Assembly (NCBI GenBank): GCA_024640745.1
Contig: JAHEEL010000052.1
Coordinates: forward strand, 1 to 12,385
Reading direction: 5' to 3'
Source: Actinomycetes bacterium
GTDB lineage: Bacteria > Actinomycetota > Acidimicrobiia > Spongiisociales > UBA5794
Length of the DNA stretch: 12,385 nucleotides
Part shown: piece after piece, positions 7,693-12,385 of the stretch
How the letters are laid out: every line of letters starts with the position of its first letter
How positions within the stretch are numbered: the stretch's first letter is position 1
Notes under the pieces: model-generated
Told to the model about the DNA's origin: nothing
Databases searched by the model: none
Seen by the model: only the letters and a program-made list of their open reading frames with translations
Translations under genes and position numbers: made by a program

Positions 7693-9357
7693 CCGGTCGG
7701 CAATCCCGCGGGCGGCTCGCTTGGCAGCGGACCTTCGCTCTTCTTCCAGCCGGGCCAGGGCGTAGTCGTCGTGGTCGACGAACTGCATGGCGTCGGCGAT
7801 GACACGATGCCCGGCCCGGTCGCGTATCAATCGGTGCATCTCCTGGGCGATTTTGCGATAGCCGGGGTGTCCCGAGGCCTGGCTGCGTAGTTCGAGGAGG
7901 TGGAATGCTTCGCGGGCGTTCATGTCGACGTAGTAGCGGATGCGGTATGCGAACGGCACGGCGTATTGGGCTACTGCGGGCCCGTGGATGTCGGCAATCC
8001 GGTCGGCGAGTGCCGCCGTCCGCTCCATCACCTCGTCCCACGCAGTCGTTGCCCCGATGTCGTCGATCGCACCGGGCGTCGTGTAGCCGTGGCGCGTCGA
8101 CAGCCGCTGCCACTCGATCGTAAGCATGCGATGCCGCTGGAGGTCGCGGAACGAGCCGTAGTCCGACAACACGTCGAATCGATACGATGTGCGCTCCATG
8201 GCCCGTCCCGGCTTGTGCCGTCGATTGGTTCGGGAGCCCACCGCCGTTCGGATCAGATCGTCGCGTTCCACCGCTGGGAGCGAGCGCACATACGCAAGGA
8301 GTTGGTCATCGGGAAGGTCGGACACAGCGTAGAGTGAGGCGGCGGCCACCTTCGTCTCGCCGTCCGGGTCCCAATCGACCAGCGTCACCTCGGGGCGGTC
8401 GTCGACGTCGAGTCGGAGCGCCTCGGCGTGCCGAGCCAACTCCGCAGACGTCGAAGCCAAGTACTGGCTCCACGCTCCTCCTCGGTCGGGGACGTCGACC
8501 CGCGTCAAGAACGACGGGATCATCTTCCGCAGCTCGGCGAGCATCATGTTCGAGTAGTCACGGATCTCCCGAAGCGGATGCGCCCGCATTCGGAGCAGCA
8601 GCATCTCGTAGGCCTGGCCGCTTCCGAAGATCCCAAGGTTCGACGTGGTTGCCGCCGGCAACATCCCTCGGAGATCGTCGCACGCTTTGGCACGAATCGT
8701 CGAACGCCAGACGAAGGCCGAATCGGACTCTTGCTTCGGGAACAGCGTTTCGTAGAACGGGACGGTACGCCCGATGAGCTCAGAGTAAGTGTCGAAGACC
8801 GCGTTCATTGTGCGGTCGAATTCGCGTTCGAGCGGCGTATCTCGGAGTTCGCGAGGCACGTGGTAGCGGTAGCGGTCGCCGAGCCGTTTGTCGTAGAAGA
8901 TGTACCGTGTCGACTGTTCGAGGTAGGACGCGAGGCGGCCCCACTCGAGCACCTTCGTCAAGACGTTCGAAGCTTGTTCGCAGGCGATGTGCGCACCGCC
9001 GAGCTGTGCAACGGAATCGTCGCCGTATTGGTTGAACACCCGATCGTAGAGGCCCCGGGCCTTCGCAAGGCCGAGCTTCGACGCGTCGGCATCCATCGCT
9101 TCGGCGATGGCCCGGATGCCGATCTCGGGCTCGGCGACGAATTCGTCGAGGAAGAGTCGCCGAACGGAGAGGGGGGAGCGGCTGTAGCGGGCGAAGAGTG
9201 CGCCCTTGACGACCTCGGGTAGGTTGATGATCCCGTACACCGGGCCGTCGACGTTCGTGAAGAACCGGCTGAGAAGTGCCCGCTCGTCTTCGGTGAACGG
9301 CTCGGCGTAGTAGCCCGGCGGCATCGGGGGAGCGGCGGAGGGTGGGTTGAATGACAT
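7690..9357 (-). CDS. ThyX-like protein with two ThyX-type halves (FAD-dependent thymidylate synthase family)
   Basis: This 555-residue protein is about twice the length of ordinary ThyX (roughly 220-260), the flavin enzyme that methylates dUMP to dTMP. Two halves each resemble ThyX. In the first, WGRLASYLEQSTRY (139-152) aligns with the RHR-x7-S motif and its ExSxR tail but has lost the RH; LRMRAHPLREIRDYSNMML (255-273) matches the conserved ThyX C-terminal helix. In the second, QRHRMLTIEWQRLSTR (407-422) keeps RHR but has nine residues instead of seven before Ser420, and MNAREAFHLLELRSQ (479-493) matches the same C-terminal helix. Whether it still makes dTMP is open; it could be a diverged relative. 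I chose the ATG at 9357 because the 22 residues upstream, from a GTG at 9423, look unlike the family and cross the promoter region. The stop codon lies inside the repeat block. Confidence 0.85.
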   Translation of the reverse strand: MSFNPPSAAPPMPPGYYAEPFTEDERALLSRFFTNVDGPVYGIINLPEVVKGALFARYSRSPLSVRRLFLDEFVAEPEIGIRAIAEAMDADASKLGLAKARGLYDRVFNQYGDDSVAQLGGAHIACEQASNVLTKVLEWGRLASYLEQSTRYIFYDKRLGDRYRYHVPRELRDTPLEREFDRTMNAVFDTYSELIGRTVPFYETLFPKQESDSAFVWRSTIRAKACDDLRGMLPAATTSNLGIFGSGQAYEMLLLRMRAHPLREIRDYSNMMLAELRKMIPSFLTRVDVPDRGGAWSQYLASTSAELARHAEALRLDVDDRPEVTLVDWDPDGETKVAAASLYAVSDLPDDQLLAYVRSLPAVERDDLIRTAVGSRTNRRHKPGRAMERTSYRFDVLSDYGSFRDLQRHRMLTIEWQRLSTRHGYTTPGAIDDIGATTAWDEVMERTAALADRIADIHGPAVAQYAVPFAYRIRYYVDMNAREAFHLLELRSQASGHPGYRKIAQEMHRLIRDRAGHRVIADAMQFVDHDDYALARLEEERRSAAKRAARGIADR

Positions 9358-9369
9358 GAGTGGGATTTG

Positions 9370-9375
9370 ACCGTA
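9370..9375 (-). promoter_or_regulatory. Candidate -10 box of the ThyX-like gene
   Basis: TACGGT on the minus strand, 12 nt upstream of the ATG at 9357. A start point about 7 nt downstream leaves a leader of some 5 nt without a Shine-Dalgarno sequence, so the mRNA would be almost leaderless. Confidence 0.4.
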
Positions 9376-9413
9376 GCAGCGCGGCGAGAGCGAGGGCAAC
9401 CGGCTATCCGGGG

Positions 9414-9419
9414 TAGCCT
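9414..9419 (+). promoter_or_regulatory. -10 box of a leaderless promoter for the small membrane protein
   Basis: TAGCCT lies 7 nt before the GTG at 9427. No ribosome binding site is present between them, so transcription probably starts at the start codon. A second TATCCG-like element at 9405-9410 is a weaker alternative. Confidence 0.45.
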
Positions 9420-9426
9420 GCACCGT

Positions 9427-9687
9427 GTGTTGATCGCTCTGCGAATCCTGCTTGGCGTCCTGGTCGTGATCGTGCTCGGCGCCGCCGTGGCGCCGCTGCT
9501 CGTGGTCGCCGACCTCGCCGCAGGCGGAACCGGGTGGGGCCTCTGCCCGGACGGTATGAGCACGTGCACCACGTCGTACTTTGCCGGGCCCGAGCTGCTG
9601 GCGATCCTGATCTTCGTGCTACTCGCAGCGTCGGGAGGCATTGCTGTCTGTGTTCGGCTGATTCGTCGGCTCGAAGCCGGTCAGTGA
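9427..9687 (+). CDS. Small two-helix membrane protein with a cysteine pair
   Basis: This 86-residue protein has two hydrophobic segments, about residues 3-31 (LRILLGVLVVIVLGAAVAPLLVV) and 54-78 (PELLAILIFVLLAASGGIAVCV). They are joined by a polar loop with Cys40 and Cys47 (GWGLCPDGMSTCTTSYFAGPELL), and the C-terminus is basic (RLIRRLEAGQ). The basic tail suggests both termini are cytoplasmic and the loop outside, where the cysteines could form a disulfide. The start is taken as GTG at 9427, from the leaderless promoter and the first helix; TTG at 9430 is possible. A longer reading from 9367 would add 20 polar residues and overlap the promoter. It diverges from the ThyX-like gene. A weak hairpin (9672-9677 with 9688-9693) overlaps the stop. 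Function unknown. Confidence 0.7.
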   Translation: MLIALRILLGVLVVIVLGAAVAPLLVVADLAAGGTGWGLCPDGMSTCTTSYFAGPELLAILIFVLLAASGGIAVCVRLIRRLEAGQ

Positions 9688-9830
9688 GCTTCGCTCGGTC
9701 CTACGGCTGCAACGAGGTCGGCCTCCTCCGGCGGTGACGGCGCCGACGCCCGCCCCGGTGCCGACGAGCGCCGAGATGATAGAGGCCCTCGGGAGCGGGA
9801 ACCCTTGGGAGACCGCCGACGTCGTCCCGT

Positions 9831-10397
9831 CTAGAGGTTGGCGATCACCGGCTTGCCGTCTTCGATGCCGGCGATCTCCACGAGCGACCATACCTCCCAG
9901 TCGTGCGCTTCGAGCAGCGTTCGGCCGCCGGCGAACTGCTTTTCTATGACGAAGGCGAATCCGGAGACTTGTCCGCCGGACTCCTCGACGATTTGGCCGA
10001 GCGCCTCAGCCGTGCGCCCGCCGGAGAGGAAGTCGTCGACGATCAACGTGCGACCACCCGGTTCGAGCGCTCGACGAGCCACCTCGACCCGATACTCAAC
10101 ACCCTTCGTAGGAGAGACCACTTCGCGGGCGAACGTGTGTCGGTCGCCGACTCCGAGATACTTCTTCGCGTAGACGACCGGTACCGGCAGGTGGCGCGCC
10201 GTTGCCATGGCCGGGGGGATTCCCGAGGCCTCGGCCGTGACGATCAAGTCGGGGGCGAGATCGGAGAAATGCTCAGCGATCTGGCGCCCGATCTCATCGA
10301 TGATCACCGGATCGACACGGTGATTGAGGAAGTCGTCCACCAGGACGAGATCACCGGAGACCCGACCCCGTTCAGCAACGATTGATGCGATATCCAT
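9831..10397 (-). CDS. xpt: Xanthine phosphoribosyltransferase
   Basis: This 188-residue cytosolic enzyme of purine salvage converts xanthine and PRPP to XMP. It matches Bacillus Xpt in length (194) and throughout: VDDFLNHRVDP (residues 20-30, VDSFLNHQIDP in Bacillus), TAEASGIPPA (54-63), VVYAKK (74-79), the PRPP-binding loop TLIVDDFLSGGRT (117-129), and FVIEKQFAGGRTLL near the C-terminus. The FLNH segment and the VIEK-F motif separate it from adenine phosphoribosyltransferase. I use the ATG at 10397, six bases after a -10 box; a longer frame to 10499 would add 34 residues absent from the family. In Firmicutes xpt is often under a guanine riboswitch; here no leader is available for one. It stands alone between two plus-strand genes. 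Confidence 0.93.
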   Translation of the reverse strand: MDIASIVAERGRVSGDLVLVDDFLNHRVDPVIIDEIGRQIAEHFSDLAPDLIVTAEASGIPPAMATARHLPVPVVYAKKYLGVGDRHTFAREVVSPTKGVEYRVEVARRALEPGGRTLIVDDFLSGGRTAEALGQIVEESGGQVSGFAFVIEKQFAGGRTLLEAHDWEVWSLVEIAGIEDGKPVIANL

Positions 10398-10403
10398 GTG
10401 CGC

Positions 10404-10409
10404 AGCGTA
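10404..10409 (-). promoter_or_regulatory. -10 box of a leaderless promoter for xpt
   Basis: TACGCT on the minus strand, 6 nt before the ATG at 10397. There is no purine-rich ribosome binding site, so the mRNA probably begins at the start codon. Confidence 0.5.
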
Positions 10410-10481
10410 GACGGACGGCAGCGCACCTGCCGGAGCGCTCCGGAGCGCGCGATTACAGGTCCCGGCGTGGGTTCCTTTCGA

Positions 10482-10487
10482 TAGGAT
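10482..10487 (+). promoter_or_regulatory. Candidate -10 box of the 68-residue membrane protein gene
   Basis: TAGGAT, 24 nt upstream of the ATG at 10512. A start about 7 nt downstream gives a leader of some 18 nt containing the weak ribosome binding site AAGGCG (10498-10503). No -35 hexamer is clear. Confidence 0.4.
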
Positions 10488-10511
10488 CGATGGGGACAAG
10501 GCGAAACAGGC

Positions 10512-10718
10512 ATGTGGGATTTCCTCGTGAGGCGGCGCGAAGGTGCGAAGCGGTTCGCCGCGGTCGGTTTCGCGATGAGCATTGTGGGAGCAACCGGATG
10601 GGTGTGGAGCACCGCCACCGGCGGGGATCCGACCCTCGGTGCGATGTTCGTGGTTGTCGGCATGCTGCTATTGGCCATCGCAGGAGCCGTCGTTGCGCGC
10701 CAGAAGCGCGAAGGCTGA
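10512..10718 (+). CDS. Small membrane protein, 68 residues
   Basis: I do not recognise a family. The protein has a basic N-terminus (VRRREGAKR, residues 6-14), a hydrophobic segment about 15-34 (FAAVGFAMSIVGATGWVW), a short turn TATGGDPTLG, a second hydrophobic segment about 42-61 (MFVVVGMLLLAIAGAVVA) and a basic tail RQKREG. Positive charges at both ends predict a hairpin with both termini in the cytoplasm. AAGGCG lies 8 nt before the ATG and a -10 box is present further up. No cysteine or catalytic motif is seen. It diverges from xpt, and a hairpin at 10773-10795 may end its transcript. It is unrelated by eye to the other small membrane protein at 9427. Confidence 0.65.
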   Translation: MWDFLVRRREGAKRFAAVGFAMSIVGATGWVWSTATGGDPTLGAMFVVVGMLLLAIAGAVVARQKREG

Positions 10719-10772
10719 CGCCATCGACGGTGGGCCGTGGCAGTTCCCATCGGCCGCATCGTTTCTCGAGAA

Positions 10773-10795
10773 CGGCTTCCGGGTTCCGGAGGCCG
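10773..10795 (+). terminator. GC-rich hairpin, possible terminator
   Basis: CGGCTTCCGG and CCGGAGGCCG form a 10-bp stem (one T-G wobble) around the loop GTT, 55 nt after the stop of the small membrane protein gene. No T-run follows, so it is not a classic rho-independent terminator, although such hairpins are common ends in high-GC genomes. Confidence 0.4.
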
Positions 10796-10821
10796 AACCC
10801 CGATGAAGCGGCCGGGCGACC

Positions 10822-10891
10822 GTCTCGAATCTCATGTCTCGAGTCTCTTGTCTGGTCTCCCTTGCCTCGAGTCTCGGTCCTGTGGTCCCGC
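10822..10891 (+). repeat. Second block of the 7-bp GTCTCGN repeat
   Basis: Ten consecutive heptamers keep phase: GTCTCGA, ATCTCAT, GTCTCGA, GTCTCTT, GTCTGGT, CTCCCTT, GCCTCGA, GTCTCGG, TCCTGTG and GTCCCGC. The consensus GTCTCGN is the one found at 7514-7692, but this copy is more degraded and has one orientation only. It lies between the hairpin at 10773 and the nth promoter, outside any gene. Confidence 0.8.
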
Positions 10892-10914
10892 GCTATCGCA
10901 GGCCTCGGTGCCGC

Positions 10915-10920
10915 TACCGT
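10915..10920 (+). promoter_or_regulatory. -10 box of a leaderless promoter for nth and the transporter
   Basis: TACCGT, exactly 6 nt before the ATG at 10927, with no ribosome binding site between. It would drive nth and the coupled MATE gene. Confidence 0.5.
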
Positions 10921-10926
10921 CCGGTC

Positions 10927-11580
10927 ATGGCCGAACCGACCGCTGAAGAACGCCGCAATGCTCGCGTCATCCTGAACCGGCTCAAGAAGCGCTATCCCGA
11001 CATCTCGACGGCGCTGGAGTACGCGGATCCTTGGAATCTGCTGGTGGCGACCGTCCTGTCGGCGCAGACGACCGATGCGAATGTGAATCGGGTGACACCG
11101 GTGCTGTTCGAGCGCTGGCCGACTCCGGACGACCTTGCGGCTGCGAATCCAGAAGACGTCGAGCAGGTGGTGTTCTCGACGGGCTACTACCGGCAGAAGA
11201 CCAAGTCGATCATTGCCCTGGCCGCGGACCTCGTCGAGCGGTACGACGGTGTGGTGCCGAACGACCTCGACGAGTTGGTGACCCTGCGCGGCGTCGGCAG
11301 GAAGACCGCAAGCGTGGTGCTGGCGGAGGCATTCGGCATTCCGGCGATCGCGGTGGATACCCACGTCAAGCGAGTGTCGCATCGGCTCCGACTCACCACC
11401 GAGTCCGATCCCGTCAAGATCGAGTTCGATCTCAGGGCGCTCTATCCGGAGCGAGACTGGGAGGGAGTGTCGATGCGATTGATCCAGTTCGGCCGCGAGG
11501 TCTGCGATGCGCGCAAGCCCCTGTGCGTCGGCTGCCCGCTGGCCGACCGCTGCCCGTATCCAGACAAGACCGGAGCATGA
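10927..11580 (+). CDS. nth: Endonuclease III (DNA glycosylase/AP lyase)
   Basis: This 217-residue base-excision repair enzyme removes oxidised pyrimidines and nicks the abasic site. The helix-hairpin-helix is LRGVGRKTASVVL (residues 120-132) with catalytic Lys126, equivalent to Lys120 of E. coli. AVDTHVKRV (142-150) carries the catalytic Asp144, equivalent to Asp138. SAQTTD (45-50) is the conserved N-terminal motif. Four cysteines at 193, 200, 203 and 209 give the C-x6-C-x2-C-x5-C pattern that binds the 4Fe-4S cluster. I take the ATG at 10927: an in-frame ATG at 10834 would add 31 residues translated from the repeat block and promoter. The stop overlaps the start of the next gene (ATGA), so the two are co-translated. 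Confidence 0.96.
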   Translation: MAEPTAEERRNARVILNRLKKRYPDISTALEYADPWNLLVATVLSAQTTDANVNRVTPVLFERWPTPDDLAAANPEDVEQVVFSTGYYRQKTKSIIALAADLVERYDGVVPNDLDELVTLRGVGRKTASVVLAEAFGIPAIAVDTHVKRVSHRLRLTTESDPVKIEFDLRALYPERDWEGVSMRLIQFGREVCDARKPLCVGCPLADRCPYPDKTGA

Positions 11581-12385
11581 TCGAGGCGTTCCGGCGGAGT
11601 CCATACGATCGCGAGATCATTCGGATCGGCCTGCCGGCGCTCGGCGCGCTCGCTGCGGATCCGCTCGTATCGCTGGTCGACACGGCATTCGTCGGACGCC
11701 TCGGTGCAGTGGCGCTGGCCGCAGTGGCAATTGCGTCGGCCATCTATGTAGCCGTCTTCGCCGTCTTCAACTTCCTGGAATATGCGGTGACGCCGCTCAT
11801 CGCCCAGTCGATCGGCGCCGGTGAGCGGGCAGAAGCAGGGCGATTCACGGTTGCGGCGCTCGCCGTGTCCGTGGTCGGCGGCGTGATCGCTTCGGTCGGA
11901 CTCATCGTCTTCAGCGAACCGCTCCTGCGGGCTTTCGGCGCCGGCGTTGAGGTGCTGGACAGCGCAGCCGTCTACTTGCGGATTCGGGCCCTCGCCGTTC
12001 CGGCCCTCCTCGTGATTTTGGTCGGGCACGGAGCGTTTCGCGGCTATCAGGACACGCGGACACCGCTCATCGTGACGCTCGGGCTCAACGCCGTGAACCT
12101 CGCGCTCGATCCGATCCTGATCTTTGGGCTTGGCTGGGGCATCGCCGGAGCCGCCTGGGCGACGGTGACGGCGCAATGGTTCGGCGCCGCATGGTTCGCG
12201 TTGCTGTTCTTCGGGACCAGACGCGAGGCGCTCGCGATCAGCTTTGGGCGCCCGCAGCAACGCGCCGTCGGCCTTCTCGCGGGAGCGGGGAAAGCACTGA
12301 TCGTTCGCAACGCATCGCTGCTGGCGGCCCTGACGGCGGCGACGGTAGTTGCGGCAAGGGTAGGCACGGCAGCCGTCGCCGCCCA
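11577..12385 (+). CDS. MATE-family (DinF-like) efflux transporter, 3' end cut by window edge
   Basis: Only the first 269 codons of an expected 430-450 are present; the frame is open to the last base. It is an integral membrane protein, and MATE proteins expel cationic compounds in exchange for Na+ or H+. TM1 contains DPLVSLVDTAFVGRLG (residues 28-43), with Asp35 at the position of the conserved MATE TM1 aspartate. The next helix carries AVFNFLEYAVTPLIAQSIGAG, and RGYQDTRTPL followed by LNAVNLALDPILIFGLGWGIAGAAWATV is typical of the DinF branch. The ATG overlaps the nth stop (ATGA), so expression is coupled to that gene. The coupling need not mean shared function, although dinF is damage-inducible in E. 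coli. The substrate cannot be predicted. Confidence 0.9.
   Translation, partial: MIEAFRRSPYDREIIRIGLPALGALAADPLVSLVDTAFVGRLGAVALAAVAIASAIYVAVFAVFNFLEYAVTPLIAQSIGAGERAEAGRFTVAALAVSVVGGVIASVGLIVFSEPLLRAFGAGVEVLDSAAVYLRIRALAVPALLVILVGHGAFRGYQDTRTPLIVTLGLNAVNLALDPILIFGLGWGIAGAAWATVTAQWFGAAWFALLFFGTRREALAISFGRPQQRAVGLLAGAGKALIVRNASLLAALTAATVVAARVGTAAVAA

Noticed and set aside
7587..7805. Minus-strand frame with ETTDTRRKTRDNRHET-type repeats
   Set aside because: The peptide repeats are a by-product of reading through the DNA heptamers, and the frame overlaps the end of the ThyX-like gene.
10453..11604. 383-codon minus-strand frame opposite nth
   Set aside because: It overlaps nth completely and part of it (TRDSRHEIRD) is just the heptamer repeat translated.
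11442..12260. 272-codon minus-strand frame opposite the MATE gene
   Set aside because: The plus frame shows membrane helices and DinF motifs; the minus frame is charged and without a domain.

Overview
The window is high-GC bacterial chromosome with housekeeping genes, most likely from an actinomycete (Actinomycetota). The evidence is a long DnaE1-type polymerase with an intact PHP site, an actinobacterial-style pair of ArsA/Get3-like ATPases, and several start codons sitting 6-7 nt after a TANNNT -10 box (leaderless mRNAs). The class cannot be fixed from this sequence; Acidimicrobiia or a neighbouring lineage is a guess. No phage, insertion sequence, CRISPR array, tRNA or rRNA was seen.

Layout. 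1-509: no recognisable gene. 510-1658 (-): phosphofructokinase with the residues of the pyrophosphate-dependent type. 1779-5285 (+): dnaE, replicative DNA polymerase III alpha subunit, divergent from the kinase and starting with TTG. 5298-6350 and 6347-7207 (-): two ArsA/Get3-like ATPases translated as a coupled pair (4-nt overlap), convergent with dnaE. 7300-7512 (+): 70-residue protein of unknown function. 7514-7692: two opposing blocks of 7-bp repeats that can fold into a long imperfect hairpin. 7690-9357 (-): 555-residue ThyX-like protein made of two ThyX-type halves. 9427-9687 (+): small two-helix membrane protein with two cysteines between the helices. 9831-10397 (-): xanthine phosphoribosyltransferase. 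10512-10718 (+): second small membrane protein. 10773-10795: hairpin. 10822-10891: another block of the same 7-bp repeat. 10927-11580 (+): endonuclease III. 11577 to the right edge (+): MATE/DinF-type transporter, cut by the window, coupled to nth by an ATGA overlap.

The genes form short units of one or two genes rather than a pathway operon. DnaE, Nth, Xpt and the ThyX-like protein all touch DNA or nucleotide metabolism, but alternating strands and separate promoters argue against co-transcription.

No multi-gene defence or biosynthetic system is evident. The most unusual features are the GTCTCGN heptamer family, which occurs at two intergenic sites and keeps strict 7-bp phase, the two-half ThyX-like protein whose signature motif is incomplete in both halves, and the run of leaderless promoters. 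Positions and motifs were read by hand; homology statements rest on remembered family motifs, not searches.
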